DNA from: Oscillospiraceae bacterium
Lineage (GTDB): Bacteria; Bacillota; Clostridia; Oscillospirales; Oscillospiraceae
Direction: 5' to 3'
DNA length: 64,000 nucleotides
NCBI GenBank assembly: GCA_902761055.1
Contig: CACWIS010000006.1
Location: 1-64,000 of the forward strand
The position numbers and the translations under genes were made by a program. Below, in pieces: positions 1 to 8,930 of the stretch. The notes beneath the pieces are model-generated. The model was not told the origin of the DNA. It was given only the letters and a program-made list of their open reading frames with translations, and searched no databases. The first letter of the stretch is position 1. Each line of letters starts with the position of its first letter.

Positions 1-1005
1 ATCGGCTGCGGCGAGCGCGGCAACGAGATGACCGACGTTCTCATGGAGTTCCCCGAGCTGAAGGACCCGCGCAACGGCGAGCCGCTGATGAAGCGCACGG
101 TACTGATCGCCAACACCTCCGACATGCCCGTTGCGGCGCGCGAGGCCTCGATCTACACCGGCATCACGATCGCGGAGTACTTCCGCGACATGGGCTACGA
201 CGTCGCCGTCCTGGCCGACTCCACCTCCCGCTGGGCCGAGGCCCTGCGCGAGATGTCCGGCCGTCTCGAGGAGATGCCCGGCGAAGAGGGCTACCCCGCC
301 TACCTCGCCTCCCGTCTGGCGCAGTTCTACGAGCGCGCCGGCGTGGTCGAGTGTCTCGGCTCCGACGACCGTCAGGGCTCCGTCACCGCCATCGGCGCGG
401 TCTCGCCTCCCGGCGGCGATATCTCCGAGCCGGTCTCCCAGGCCACGATGCGTATCGTCAAGGTCTTCTGGGCGCTGGATTCCTCGCTGGCCTACGCCCG
501 CCACTTCCCCGCCATCAACTGGCTGACCTCGTACTCGCTGTACCTCGACACCCTGGCCCCCTGGTATACCGAGAGCTTCGGCGAGGCCTACATGAAGAAT
601 CGCGAGCGCGCGATGCACATCCTCCAGGAGGAGAGCGAGCTGCAGGAGATCGTCCGTCTGGTCGGACAGGACGCGCTCTCCCCGGCCGACCGTCTGACGA
701 TGGAGACGGCCAAGATGATCCGCGAAGACTTCCTCCAGCAGAACGCCTTTGTCGACGAGGACGCCTACTCCTCCTACAAAAAGCAGTTCCGCCTGCTGGA
801 CATCGTGCTGCACTACGACGTGCTCTGCCGCGAGGCGCTGAGCAAGGGCGCGAATATGGACGCGCTCTTCGCCATCGACGCGCGCGAGAAGATCGGCCGC
901 GCCAAGATGGCCGATCCCAAGGCCTTCGAGGAGGCCTACGACGCGATCGACGCGCAGATGAAGCAGGAGATCGAAGCAGTCATTGCCGGAGGTGAGGACG
1001 CATGA
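1..1005 (+). CDS. ntpA: V-type ATP synthase subunit A, C-terminal part (5' end outside window)
   Basis: This is the catalytic subunit of the V1 head, which hydrolyses or makes ATP in a sodium- or proton-translocating A/V-type ATPase. The reading frame is open from base 1, so the gene starts upstream; 334 residues are visible. The fragment begins at the conserved GCGERGNEM segment just after the P-loop. It continues through [17 protein letters not shown], the [11 protein letters not shown] segment and the C-terminal helical domain with [16 protein letters not shown] sequence (here [12 protein letters not shown]). The stop overlaps the start of subunit B by 4 nt (ATGA), so the two are translationally coupled. 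The visible part looks intact. The ion specificity cannot be read from this fragment. Confidence 0.97.
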   Translation: MGCGERGNEMTDVLMEFPELKDPRNGEPLMKRTVLIANTSDMPVAAREASIYTGITIAEYFRDMGYDVAVLADSTSRWAEALREMSGRLEEMPGEEGYPAYLASRLAQFYERAGVVECLGSDDRQGSVTAIGAVSPPGGDISEPVSQATMRIVKVFWALDSSLAYARHFPAINWLTSYSLYLDTLAPWYTESFGEAYMKNRERAMHILQEESELQEIVRLVGQDALSPADRLTMETAKMIREDFLQQNAFVDEDAYSSYKKQFRLLDIVLHYDVLCREALSKGANMDALFAIDAREKIGRAKMADPKAFEEAYDAIDAQMKQEIEAVIAGGEDA

Positions 1006-2165
1006 TTAAAGAGTACAAGACCATCAAAGAGATCGCGAGCCCTCTGATGATCGTGGACGGCGTCGAGGGCGTCACCTACGACGAGCTCGGCGAGCTCGAG
1101 CTTCCCAACGGTCAGGTCCGCCGCTGCAAGGTCCTCGAGGTCGAGGGCAGCAAGGCCGTCGTCCAGCTCTTCGAGAGCGCGCAGGGCATCAACCTCGCCC
1201 AGACGAAGGTCCGCTTCCTGGGCCACCCCCAGCAGCTCGCCGTCAGCGAGGACATGCTCGGCCGCGTCTTCAACGGCATGGGCCTGCCCATCGACGGCGG
1301 CCCCGAGATCCTGGCCGACGCGCACATGGACATCAACGGCCTGCCGATGAACCCGGCCGCCCGCGCCTACCCCGCCGAGTTCATCCAGACCGGCGTGTCG
1401 ACGATCGACGGCCTCAACACGCTGGTCCGCGGCCAGAAGCTGCCGATCTTCTCCGGCTCGGGTCTTCCGCACGCCGCCCTCGCCGCGCAGATCGCGCGCC
1501 AGGCCCGCGTGCTGGGCGACAACGAGACCTTCGCCGTCGTCTTTGCCGCCATCGGCATCACCTTTGAGGAGTCGGAGTACTTCATCAACGACTTCCGCCG
1601 CACCGGCGCCATCGACCGCACGGTCGTCTTCTCGAACCTCGCCAACGACCCCGCGGTCGAGCGTATCGCCACCCCTCGTATGGCGCTGACCGCCGCGGAG
1701 TATCTGGCCTTCGAGAAGGACATGCAGGTGCTGGTCATCCTCACGGACATCACGAACTACGCCGAGGCGCTGCGCGAGGTCTCCGCGGCCAAGAAAGAGG
1801 TCCCGGGCCGCCGCGGCTATCCCGGCTATCTCTACACCGACCTTGCGACGATGTACGAGCGCGCCGGCCGCCGCCAGGGCAAGAAGGGCTCGATCACGAT
1901 GATCCCGATTCTGACCATGCCCGAGGACGACAAGACCCACCCGATCCCCGACCTGACCGGCTACATCACCGAGGGACAGATCATCCTCTCGCGCGATCTG
2001 CACCGCAAGGAGTTCGAGCGTCAGTACGTCTCGCAGGGCAACACGACCAACCGCAGCATCCAGGAGACCCTGGACCTCGGCTGGCAGCTGCTCAAGATCC
2101 TCCCGCGGCGCGAGCTCAAGCGCATCAAGCCCGAGATGATCGAGAAATACCTCCCCAAAGACTGA
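1002..2165 (+). CDS. ntpB: V-type ATP synthase subunit B with internal in-frame gap
   Basis: This is the non-catalytic nucleotide-binding subunit that alternates with subunit A in the V1 hexamer. The start [15 protein letters not shown] and the end [16 protein letters not shown] are both canonical, as is the FSGSGLPH segment. The protein is only 387 residues, whereas the family is normally about 455-465. The sequence runs [13 protein letters not shown] and then directly [11 protein letters not shown] (junction K336/E337, bases 2009/2010). The usual segment between them, beginning G-x-x-P-P and containing the LPSLSRL motif and the TREDH motif, is absent. That segment carries the arginine finger in characterised homologues (Arg350 in Enterococcus hirae NtpB, from memory). 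The gene is either a genuine in-frame deletion or an assembly error. Function as an ATPase subunit is doubtful if the gap is real. Confidence 0.93.
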   Translation: MIKEYKTIKEIASPLMIVDGVEGVTYDELGELELPNGQVRRCKVLEVEGSKAVVQLFESAQGINLAQTKVRFLGHPQQLAVSEDMLGRVFNGMGLPIDGGPEILADAHMDINGLPMNPAARAYPAEFIQTGVSTIDGLNTLVRGQKLPIFSGSGLPHAALAAQIARQARVLGDNETFAVVFAAIGITFEESEYFINDFRRTGAIDRTVVFSNLANDPAVERIATPRMALTAAEYLAFEKDMQVLVILTDITNYAEALREVSAAKKEVPGRRGYPGYLYTDLATMYERAGRRQGKKGSITMIPILTMPEDDKTHPIPDLTGYITEGQIILSRDLHRKEFERQYVSQGNTTNRSIQETLDLGWQLLKILPRRELKRIKPEMIEKYLPKD

Positions 2166-2203
2166 TCCGTCTTATGAGTAAAGCAATCAGGAGGTGATGT
2201 TTT

Positions 2204-2857
2204 TTGGCAGGTACCGCAGTAACCCCGACCCGTATGGTGCTCAATCAGCTCAAGGGCAGATTGAAGACCGCGCGGCGCGGCCACAAGCTGCTGAAGGATA
2301 AGCGCGACGAGCTGATGCGCCAGTTCATGGACGTCGTCCGTCAGAACAAGGTCCTCCGCATCCGCGTCGAGGAGGGACTGACGCAGGCCTTCGCCTCGCT
2401 GCAGGTGGCGAGCTCGATCATGTCGCCCGAGATGCTCGAGCAGGCGCTGCTCTATCCGCGTCAGAGCGTCGAGCTCGGCATGGACTTCAAGAACATCATG
2501 AGCGTCAACGTGCCGCTCTACAGCTTCACGACGAAGAACAACGACCCCTCGGAGATCTACCCCTACGGCTTCGCGCAGACCTCCGGCGAGCTGGACGACG
2601 CGCTCGACAAGCTCTCACGGGTGTTCGAGGACATGCTGGAGCTGGCCCAGGTCGAAAAGACCATGCAGCTCCTCGCCGAGGAGATCGAAAAGACGCGCCG
2701 CCGCGTCAACGCGTTGGAGTACGTCATGATCCCCGAGCTGGAGGGCAACATCAAGTATATCTCCATGAAGCTCGAGGAGAACGAGAACGCCACGAAGGTC
2801 CGTCTGCTCAAGGTCAAGGAGATGGTGCTCGAACAGGCCCATCATTACAGCCAGTAA
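2204..2857 (+). CDS. ntpD: V-type ATP synthase subunit D
   Basis: This is the central-stalk (rotor axle) subunit of the V-type ATPase. It has 217 residues, a normal length. It starts from TTG at 2204, chosen because a strong Shine-Dalgarno (AGGAGGTGAT, 2189-2198) sits directly upstream and because MAGTAVTPTRMVLNQLKGRL matches the family N-terminus (the family begins with a T-P-T-R/K motif). The N- and C-terminal parts are predicted long coiled-coil helices; the C-terminus includes RRRVNALEYVMIP, the family signature. It follows subunit B after 38 nt and is the last gene before a strong terminator, so it ends the operon. Confidence 0.96.
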   Translation: MAGTAVTPTRMVLNQLKGRLKTARRGHKLLKDKRDELMRQFMDVVRQNKVLRIRVEEGLTQAFASLQVASSIMSPEMLEQALLYPRQSVELGMDFKNIMSVNVPLYSFTTKNNDPSEIYPYGFAQTSGELDDALDKLSRVFEDMLELAQVEKTMQLLAEEIEKTRRRVNALEYVMIPELEGNIKYISMKLEENENATKVRLLKVKEMVLEQAHHYSQ

Positions 2858-2873
2858 CCCGGAGCACAGAGAA

Positions 2874-2906
2874 AAAACTCCCCGTCGAAAGACGGGGAGT
2901 TTTCCT
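2874..2906 (+). terminator. Intrinsic terminator of the V-ATPase operon
   Basis: A perfect 13-bp stem (AAAACTCCCCGTC, 2874-2886, with its complement 2891-2903) encloses a GAAA tetraloop and ends in TTTT. Confidence 0.93.
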
Positions 2907-2954
2907 TTGCGTCTGGCTTTCTGTAAAAAATAAAAAATATTTTGTAATATATAC

Positions 2955-2983
2955 TTGACATTTAGGAAGCTGTGTGCTACATT
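2955..2983 (+). promoter_or_regulatory. Promoter for the HTH regulator/membrane protein pair
   Basis: TTGACA (2955-2960), a 17-nt spacer and TACATT (2978-2983). Because the promoter covers bases upstream of 3003, the regulator must start at 3003 and not at an earlier in-frame codon. Confidence 0.8.
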
Positions 2984-3002
2984 ATGTCCAGAGGTGAGGA
3001 AC

Positions 3003-3209
3003 ATGGCGAAAAACCTGAAACTGAAAGCCGCCCGCGCCGGGCACGATCTGTCGCAGCAGGAGCTGGCCGAGCTGGTCGGCGTCTCCCGGCAAACGATCAA
3101 CGCCATCGAAAAGGGCGAATACAATCCGACGATCAAGCTCTGCCGCGCGATCTGCCGCGCGCTGGGGACCACTTTGAACGATCTTTTCTGGGAGGAGAAT
3201 GAGGAATGA
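3003..3209 (+). CDS. Small XRE/Cro-type helix-turn-helix regulator (YozG-like)
   Basis: This is a 68-residue DNA-binding protein made of a single HTH_3 domain, beginning MAKNLKLKAARAG. The recognition helix lies in the segment LVGVSRQTINAIEKG, and the C-terminal part reads NPTIKLCRAICRALGTTLNDLF, typical of the compact YozG/HTH regulators of Firmicutes. The ATG at 3003 is preceded by GAGGTGAGG. The stop codon overlaps the start of the next gene (ATGA), so it is co-translated with a membrane protein. Such pairs usually regulate themselves and a neighbouring membrane protein; the signal is unknown. Confidence 0.9.
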   Translation: MAKNLKLKAARAGHDLSQQELAELVGVSRQTINAIEKGEYNPTIKLCRAICRALGTTLNDLFWEENEE

Positions 3210-3682
3210 AAAACATGAAAAACAATCTGGATGAAATGCAGGAGGCCAAGCTGCTGCAGATCGAGCACAACGCCTGCTGGCTCGCCTTCTGGGGCCTGCT
3301 GGCCGCACTGGTCGTACAGCTTTTTCTCTTTGGTATGGACAGCTTCCGCATCCTTGCCGGCGAATGGATCGTTTTCATGGTCCTGGCCGTCTATCTCTCC
3401 GCCGCCTGCTTGAAGAACGGCATCTGGGACCGTCGGCTCAAGGCCGACCGCAGGACCAACCTGCTCGTCAGTCTCGTCGCCGCGGCGGCCGCTGCGCTGC
3501 TCTTCGGCGGCGTGGCTCTCGTCCGCTATCACAGCGCGGGCGGCGCGCTCGCGGCAGCGCTGATCTCCCTTGTCCTTGTGTTCGCCTGCTGCTTCGCGGC
3601 CCTCAGCCTTACCGCGCGCAGCTATAAAAAAACGCTCGCCCGCCTCGAGAGCCAGGGCGACGAGGACGCGGAGAGCGACTGA
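3206..3682 (+). CDS. Four-helix membrane protein partnered with HTH regulator (DUF6773-like)
   Basis: This 158-residue protein has a short soluble N-terminus and about four predicted membrane helices (around residues 25-45, 51-70, 88-107 and 113-135), then a charged tail ending DEDAESD. It starts in the stop codon of the HTH gene. The arrangement of a YozG-like regulator followed by a small membrane protein is common in Clostridia and fits the DUF6773/DUF3169-like group, but that family name is an inference from context and length. No catalytic motif is visible. Confidence 0.75.
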   Translation: MKNMKNNLDEMQEAKLLQIEHNACWLAFWGLLAALVVQLFLFGMDSFRILAGEWIVFMVLAVYLSAACLKNGIWDRRLKADRRTNLLVSLVAAAAAALLFGGVALVRYHSAGGALAAALISLVLVFACCFAALSLTARSYKKTLARLESQGDEDAESD

Positions 3683-3738
3683 GCCGGGAGCGCAGGCTTC
3701 CGCCGATGCGACGGAGCGTCTTTCTGAACAAAAAACGG

Positions 3739-3768
3739 AAGGGAACGGGTCGAACCGTTCCCTTTCGT
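3739..3768 (+). terminator. Intrinsic terminator after the HTH/membrane pair
   Basis: A 10-bp stem (AAGGGAACGG, 3739-3748, pairing with 3755-3764) is followed by a short T-rich stretch. The loop GTCGAA resembles a tRNA T-arm by chance. Confidence 0.7.
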
Positions 3769-3820
3769 TATTGGATGAGGACAAAATGAAAAAGATGAGT
3801 CATTCTTGAATGCACTTATA

Positions 3821-3846
3821 GTTTACGGTAAATTTGTTACGTAAAC
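3821..3846. repeat. Inverted repeat in the intergenic region
   Basis: GTTTACGGTAA (3821-3831) faces TTACGTAAAC (3837-3846), with one bulged base. It lies between two convergent transcription units (ending at 3682 on plus and 3883 on minus). No T-tract follows, so it is a weak terminator candidate; a role as a protein-binding site is also possible. Confidence 0.4.
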
Positions 3847-3882
3847 AAGCCGAAAAAAATTTCGAGAATGTAAAATGGTTTT

Positions 3883-4683
3883 TCAGTCCATCGTGAGATT
3901 CCAGATCGTGCCCGCGGGCAGCGCCGTGTCGGAGGCGATATAGCGCTCGCCGCCCCGCTCGCAGGGGAGGTCGAACACGGCCTCCCGGCAGCCGAGCCGC
4001 GCCGCGGCGGAGGCGGCCGTCTCCGCCGGATCGCCCTGCACGCAGAGGATCTCGCGCGCCACAAGCGTCCCGCCGTCGCGATAGGCGGCAAAAATGCCGT
4101 CGCTCGAGGCGTAGAGCCCGCCGCCGTATGCCTCGCACAGCGCGCGCTGTGCCTCCAGCATTGGGTGGGACAGGTGCACGTGCGGCCTGCCGCGCAGCAT
4201 GTTCTCGCGCCAGAGCATATACTCCGTCGAAGTGAGCTTCATGATGTCGAGCGACGCCCGCGCCGGGATGCTGCGCCGCGCGCGGTAAAGCAGATGCTCC
4301 GTTCCGATCTGCCTCTCATACCAGGCGTAGAGCCCCTCTTCCGCGGGCAGGGTCGTGACGATGACGGCCTCGCGCTCGCGGCAGATCTCCGCGGCCTTCC
4401 TCGTCAGCGCCGCGCCCAGGCCTCGGCCGCGCGCGTCCTCGTCCACAGCCACGGCGTAGACGTAGCCGATATGCGGACTCTCTCCGTCCGCAAGCAGCTC
4501 GTAGCCCGTCAGCGCGTAGGCCGCGCCGAGGAGCTCTCCCCTCTCGTCCGCGGCCACGGCCGCGCCGCCGATATCCGGCAGCAGCGTGAAGAAGGCCTCG
4601 AGAAAGGCCTCGCTCTCGTTGAAAACGCGGCGCCACAGCGCGCGCATCGCGCCGATATCCTCTTTTCGATAGTGTCTGATCAT
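3883..4683 (-). CDS. GNAT family N-acetyltransferase
   Basis: A 266-residue protein with an N-terminal GNAT acetyl-CoA-binding domain: the pyrophosphate-binding motif R-G-R-G-L-G lies at about residues 85-90 after the beta strand GYVYAVAVDE. The C-terminal half (about 150-266) has no obvious motif and may bind the acceptor; its identity is unknown. The start overlaps the stop of the upstream DUF2156 gene by 4 nt (ATGA), so it is the last gene of the cca-udg-DUF2156-GNAT operon. The acceptor substrate cannot be inferred. Confidence 0.88.
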   Translation of the reverse strand: MIRHYRKEDIGAMRALWRRVFNESEAFLEAFFTLLPDIGGAAVAADERGELLGAAYALTGYELLADGESPHIGYVYAVAVDEDARGRGLGAALTRKAAEICREREAVIVTTLPAEEGLYAWYERQIGTEHLLYRARRSIPARASLDIMKLTSTEYMLWRENMLRGRPHVHLSHPMLEAQRALCEAYGGGLYASSDGIFAAYRDGGTLVAREILCVQGDPAETAASAAARLGCREAVFDLPCERGGERYIASDTALPAGTIWNLTMD

Positions 4684-5588
4684 CCTGTCTCCACCCAGCG
4701 CGCGGTGTATTTCCGCAGCAGGAACGCAGGTTTGTACGATTCCTTCGAGCGGCGCAGCGCCTCGATGCCCATGTCGTCCTCGCGGTTCATGTAACGCAGC
4801 GAGGGGTACTTTGCCAGCAGCATGCGCGTCAGCTCGCGGCAGGTCATCGGATAGGCGCCGTTGAGATCGACCTCCGCCTTTTCGAAATGCACGTCGAAGG
4901 TGTCCTCGGAGGCGAATTCGCCCAGCGTGAAGCCGACGATCTTCCCGTTCGCATAGAGCACGCCGCCCTCGAGCCCGAGCTTCTCGAATGCCGCGAAGGC
5001 GCGCACGATGGCCGCATGCTCATAGACGATGCTGCGGAAGAGCCTCCCGGCGTTCTCCTCGCTCCACACGTCCAGCATGTCGAGACAGCCCGGGATCTGC
5101 TCGCGCGTCAGCGGCACGAAGCGCCAGTCGTTCTCCGCCTCGAAGCGGTTGCAGTGGTTTTTCTTGCCGTGCAGGGCCTTGCCCGCGTAGGTCGCGAGCT
5201 TTTCCGCCTCGTAGAGATAATCGGCGTTGTCCGTGTCTTCGGTATAGGCAAAGGCGTCGGGATACTCGCGCTCGAGCAGCGCGCGGTGCTCCTCGGTGAT
5301 GCCGCGCAGACAGAAGGGCTCGTAGCCGCGCGCCGCGGCGAATTCGCGCAGCGCCTCGATCGCCGGGCGCAGCGGCCCGGTGCCGATGGGAAAAACAAAG
5401 GTCGGCTTGCCCTCGTAGCGCAGCTTGGTCAGCATGCGCCCGTCCTTGCGGGCGATCAGCTGGCGGAAGCGATTGTCCCAGATATAGATGTTGCCGAAGT
5501 TGTAGTCCGCGCTGCGGCTGCCCTCGGCGCGCACGATCTCGTCGACCCAGCGCTTGTCACAGAGCGTGACGGGTTTGAAATCGATCAT
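4680..5588 (-). CDS. DUF2156 / phosphatidylglycerol-lysyltransferase C-terminal domain protein
   Basis: A 302-residue protein of the DUF2156 group, which has a double-GNAT fold related to the catalytic domain of MprF and to FemX-like aminoacyl transferases. Characteristic segments are YNFGNIYIW near the N-terminus, HGKKNHCNRFE in the middle, and YMNREDDMGIEALRRSKESYKPAFLLRKYTA near the C-terminus. There are no membrane helices, so it lacks the MprF flippase domain. It overlaps the downstream acetyltransferase. Members may transfer acyl or aminoacyl groups to lipids or peptides; the actual substrate is unknown. Confidence 0.87.
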   Translation of the reverse strand: MIDFKPVTLCDKRWVDEIVRAEGSRSADYNFGNIYIWDNRFRQLIARKDGRMLTKLRYEGKPTFVFPIGTGPLRPAIEALREFAAARGYEPFCLRGITEEHRALLEREYPDAFAYTEDTDNADYLYEAEKLATYAGKALHGKKNHCNRFEAENDWRFVPLTREQIPGCLDMLDVWSEENAGRLFRSIVYEHAAIVRAFAAFEKLGLEGGVLYANGKIVGFTLGEFASEDTFDVHFEKAEVDLNGAYPMTCRELTRMLLAKYPSLRYMNREDDMGIEALRRSKESYKPAFLLRKYTARWVETG

Positions 5589-5616
5589 AAACTCTCTTGT
5601 GTCCGCTTTCGTTTGA

Positions 5617-6192
5617 TTACTCTTTGTAATAACCGCTTTCCCGGCGCAGCACGCGGCGAAGCTCGCGCAGGTCCGCGAAGGTCTCCGGCCGCTTGGCCAC
5701 GTCGCGCAGCAGCGCGGAGGGGTGGTAGATCGCCATGTATCGGATCCCGTCCCGCTCGAACCACTGACCGTGCTCGCGCGTGATGCGGAAGTCCTTTCGG
5801 ATCAGCTCGCCCGCGGCGATGCGGCCGAGACAGACGATGAACTTCGGCCGTACGAGCGCGATCTGCTCGTCGAGCCAGGGCCGGCAGGCGGCCATTTCCT
5901 CCTCCTGCGGGTCGCGGTTGTGGGGCGGGCGGCACTTGACGGTGTTGGCGATATAGATGCGCGAGCGGTCGAGCCCGATCATCTCCAGCATGTCGTCGAG
6001 CAGCCTCCCCGCGGGGCCCACGAAGGGCTCGCCCTGCAGATCTTCCTGCTCGCCCGGGCCCTCGCCGACGAGCATCAGCTCGCTCGGCGCCGTCCCCACG
6101 CCGAAAACAAGCTTCGTCCTCGTCTCGCCGAGGGGGCACTTGCGGCAGCCGGCGCAGCGCGCCTCCAGCGTCCTGAGTTCTTCACACGCCAT
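5617..6192 (-). CDS. udg: Uracil-DNA glycosylase, family 4 (Fe-S)
   Basis: This enzyme removes uracil from DNA in base-excision repair. The 191-residue protein (start MACEELRTLEARC) has the family-4 hallmarks. Paired Cys residues in CAGCRKC near the N-terminus, with further Cys in NTVKCRPP and MAACRPW, are positioned for a [4Fe-4S] cluster. The active-site loop GEGPGEQED and the HPSALLR motif are also present. The ATG at 6192 was chosen because it lies 2 nt after the cca stop and matches the family N-terminus; longer in-frame starts would overlap cca heavily. It sits second in the cca operon. Confidence 0.94.
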   Translation of the reverse strand: MACEELRTLEARCAGCRKCPLGETRTKLVFGVGTAPSELMLVGEGPGEQEDLQGEPFVGPAGRLLDDMLEMIGLDRSRIYIANTVKCRPPHNRDPQEEEMAACRPWLDEQIALVRPKFIVCLGRIAAGELIRKDFRITREHGQWFERDGIRYMAIYHPSALLRDVAKRPETFADLRELRRVLRRESGYYKE

Positions 6193-6194
6193 CG

Positions 6195-7391
6195 TCAGCT
6201 CTCCTCCGTTCCGCCCGCAAGCTGCAGCAGCAGCTCGCGCCGGTTGTTCTCCGGATAGTCCATCACATAGTCCAGCAGGAAATTCAGCATCTCGCCCAGC
6301 TCCCTGCCGCGCAGACCGAGCTCGACGAGGTCGTCGCCCGTGACGGCGAGGTGCCGGATCGAAAAGCACTCTCCGCTCTTGAGCACCGCGCGCAGCTCGT
6401 CCCGGCAGTGCCGGGTATACAGTATATCGCTGCACTGCGCGGCGCAGGAGGTCGTATCCACGCCGTAGCGGTTGAGCAGGATCTTCCACTCCTTCGGCGT
6501 TTTGGGCGGCGGATCGCGCAGCAGCGCGCAGCAGTCGCCGCAGCAGCGCAGCGTCCGCCCGTCGAGACGCAGCGCCTGGAGAAAGCTCTGCGGCGAATCG
6601 ATCAGCCCGTGCCGCTCTAATATGGCGCAGAAGGCCGCCCAGCGCGGCAGCGCCTTCTTGGGCAGCGCCGTGATGCGGATCAGCTCCGCGACCGGATCGT
6701 CCCCGCGGCGGCGCAGATAGCGGTCGAGCAGGCCGGCATCGATCACGGTCAGCAGGATCTGCGGCTGCTTGGTCAGCAGCATTTTCTCGACCTCGTCGCG
6801 CACGCGCTCGGCGGAGAGCGAGGCGGCGAGCGGCGCCTTCTCATAGATCGCCGCAAGCGTCTGCTCCTCCACCGTGAAGCCGAGCCGCGCCGAGAAGCGC
6901 AGCGCGCGGAACATGCGAAGCGCGTCCTCCTCAAAGCGGCGTTTCGGCTCGCCCACGCAGCGGATCAGTCCCTTTTCGATGTCCGCGATGCCGCCGAAGG
7001 GGTCCGCGATCAGGCCGTCCGGCGGCAGGGCGATCGCGTTCATCGTGAAGTCGCGCCGCGCGAGATCGGAGGTCAGATCGCCGACAAAGCTGACGGCGTC
7101 CGGATGCCGGTGGTCGGCGTAGCCGCCTTCGCTGCGGAAGGTCGTGACCTCGACGGCATGCGAGCGGAGCATCACCGTGACCGTCCCGTGGCGGATGCCG
7201 GTCGTGACGGTGTGGGCGAAGAGCTCCCTCACCTGTTCGGGCCGCGCGCTCGTGCAGATGTCCCAGTCCTGCGGATGCACGCCGAGGATCATATCCCGCA
7301 CGCAGCCGCCGACGAGATAGGCCGGATAGCCGTGCGACTGCAGCGTGATCAACACCTGTTTGACATATTTGGGAGGCGTGATTTTGGCCAT
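6195..7391 (-). CDS. cca: CCA tRNA nucleotidyltransferase
   Basis: This enzyme adds or repairs the 3'-CCA end of tRNA. The 398-residue class II enzyme has the LVGGCVRDMILG motif (around residues 26-37), the catalytic metal-binding D-W-D at 42-44, and the RRDFTMNAIAL motif around 112-122. It also has EDALRMFRALRFSARLGF, the conserved nucleotide-selecting helix region with E-D-x-x-R. There is no HD domain in the C-terminal part. It is the first gene of a minus-strand operon with udg, the DUF2156 gene and the acetyltransferase. Confidence 0.97.
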   Translation of the reverse strand: MAKITPPKYVKQVLITLQSHGYPAYLVGGCVRDMILGVHPQDWDICTSARPEQVRELFAHTVTTGIRHGTVTVMLRSHAVEVTTFRSEGGYADHRHPDAVSFVGDLTSDLARRDFTMNAIALPPDGLIADPFGGIADIEKGLIRCVGEPKRRFEEDALRMFRALRFSARLGFTVEEQTLAAIYEKAPLAASLSAERVRDEVEKMLLTKQPQILLTVIDAGLLDRYLRRRGDDPVAELIRITALPKKALPRWAAFCAILERHGLIDSPQSFLQALRLDGRTLRCCGDCCALLRDPPPKTPKEWKILLNRYGVDTTSCAAQCSDILYTRHCRDELRAVLKSGECFSIRHLAVTGDDLVELGLRGRELGEMLNFLLDYVMDYPENNRRELLLQLAGGTEES

Positions 7392-7420
7392 GATATCCCT
7401 CTTTCGCGGCGAATCCGTGC

Positions 7421-7449
7421 TTGCATTCGGGACGGCGCAGGTTTATAAT
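7421..7449 (+). promoter_or_regulatory. murC promoter
   Basis: TTGCAT (7421-7426), a 17-nt spacer and a consensus TATAAT (7444-7449), about 100 nt upstream of the murC start. Confidence 0.75.
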
Positions 7450-7548
7450 AGCATGGAATATACAGTACATACCCGCGCAAGGTATCCCTATATATTGTAC
7501 CATTCCGCACGGGCAACATCAATACTCTTTTTCGGAGCGCGTTGTATC

Positions 7549-8925
7549 ATGATTGGATTTGAAAACTATCTCTCCCCCGGCCGCAAGGGGCACCTCGTCG
7601 GCATCGGCGGCGTCTCCATGTCCTCCCTCGCGGAGGTGCTCAAGGGCATGGGGCTGATCATCACCGGCTCGGACATGAACGAAGGGCAGAACGTCGACAA
7701 GCTGCGTGAGCACGGCTTTCCCGTCTTCATCGGACACCGCGCCGAAAACATCGGCGAAGACGTGGACTTCCTTGTCCGCACCGCCGCCGTACACGACGAG
7801 AACCCGGAGATCGTCGCCGCCCATGCCCGCGGCATCCCGGTGTTCGAGCGCACGCAGGCCTGGGGCGCGATCTCGAAGGACTATCAGAATGCCCTGTGCA
7901 TCGCCGGCACCCACGGCAAGACCACGACGACCTCGATGTGCACGCACATCAACATGGCGGCGGACCGCGACCCGACGGTCATGATCGGCGGCACGCTGCC
8001 GCTGCTGCACTCCGGCCACCGCGTCGGCCGCGGCAACACGATCATCATGGAGGCCTGCGAGTATTACAACTCCTTCCTCTCCTTCCATCCGACGATCGCC
8101 GTGATCCTGAACATCGAGGCCGACCATCTGGACTTTTTCAAGGATCTTGAAGACGTCAAGCATTCCTTCCGCGCCTTTGCCGAGCGCGTCAGCGAGGACG
8201 GCACCGTCGTCGTCAACGCCGACGACCCCAACGCGATGGACGCCGTGGCGGGGATCGACCGGAAGATCATGACCTTCGGCCTGAGCTCGAAGGCCGACGT
8301 CTGGGCGCGGAACATCCGCTATCTCGGCGAGACCAGCCAGTTCGACATCGTCTATCACGGCCGGAAGTACACCGACGTCACGCTGCACGTCCCCGGCGTG
8401 CACAACGTCAAGAACGCGCTCGCCGCCGCGGCCGCCTCGATCTGTCTCGGCATCCGGCCCACGGCCGTGAAATACGGTCTGGCGGGCTTCAACGGCGCCG
8501 GCCGCCGCTTCGAGTTCAAGGGCAAGTTCAACGGCGCGGACGTGTACGACGACTACGCCCACCACCCCGGCGAGCTGCGCGCCCTGCTCGACATGGTGCA
8601 GACGCTCAACTACAAGCGCACCGTCGTCGTCTTCCAGCCGCACACCTATTCCCGCACGGCCGCGCTCTTCGACGATTTCGTCGCGCAGCTCCGCCGCCCC
8701 GACGTGCTGCTGCTTGCGGAGATCTTCGCCGCGCGCGAGCAGAACACGATCGGCATCTCCTCGGCCCAGCTGGCCGATCGGATCCCCGGCGCGAACTTCT
8801 ACGGCAGCTTTGACGAACTGGAGAACGCGCTGCGCTCCCTGGCCCAGCCCGGCGACATCATTCTGACGGTTGGCGCCGGCGATATCTACCGCATCGGCGA
8901 GAGACTTGTGGAAGAAAAGGAATAA
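7549..8925 (+). CDS. murC: UDP-N-acetylmuramate--L-alanine ligase
   Basis: MurC adds L-alanine to UDP-MurNAc in the cytoplasmic stage of peptidoglycan synthesis. The protein is 458 residues when started at the ATG at 7549 (MIGFENYLSPG), a normal family length; in-frame codons further upstream fall before or within the promoter. The Rossmann-like GIGGVSM lies at about 18-24, the ATP-binding P-loop AGTHGKTTTT at 119-128, and the C-terminal substrate domain contains DDYAHHPGEL and QPHTYSRT. It is monocistronic, bounded by its own promoter and a terminator, and is not inside a dcw cluster here. Confidence 0.96.
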   Translation: MIGFENYLSPGRKGHLVGIGGVSMSSLAEVLKGMGLIITGSDMNEGQNVDKLREHGFPVFIGHRAENIGEDVDFLVRTAAVHDENPEIVAAHARGIPVFERTQAWGAISKDYQNALCIAGTHGKTTTTSMCTHINMAADRDPTVMIGGTLPLLHSGHRVGRGNTIIMEACEYYNSFLSFHPTIAVILNIEADHLDFFKDLEDVKHSFRAFAERVSEDGTVVVNADDPNAMDAVAGIDRKIMTFGLSSKADVWARNIRYLGETSQFDIVYHGRKYTDVTLHVPGVHNVKNALAAAAASICLGIRPTAVKYGLAGFNGAGRRFEFKGKFNGADVYDDYAHHPGELRALLDMVQTLNYKRTVVVFQPHTYSRTAALFDDFVAQLRRPDVLLLAEIFAAREQNTIGISSAQLADRIPGANFYGSFDELENALRSLAQPGDIILTVGAGDIYRIGERLVEEKE

Positions 8926-8930
8926 CGATC

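Noticed and set aside
3745..3766. GGGTCGAACCGTTCCC looked like a tRNA T-arm
   Set aside because: It is the loop and stem of the intrinsic terminator at 3739-3768; no acceptor stem, anticodon or CCA end surrounds it.
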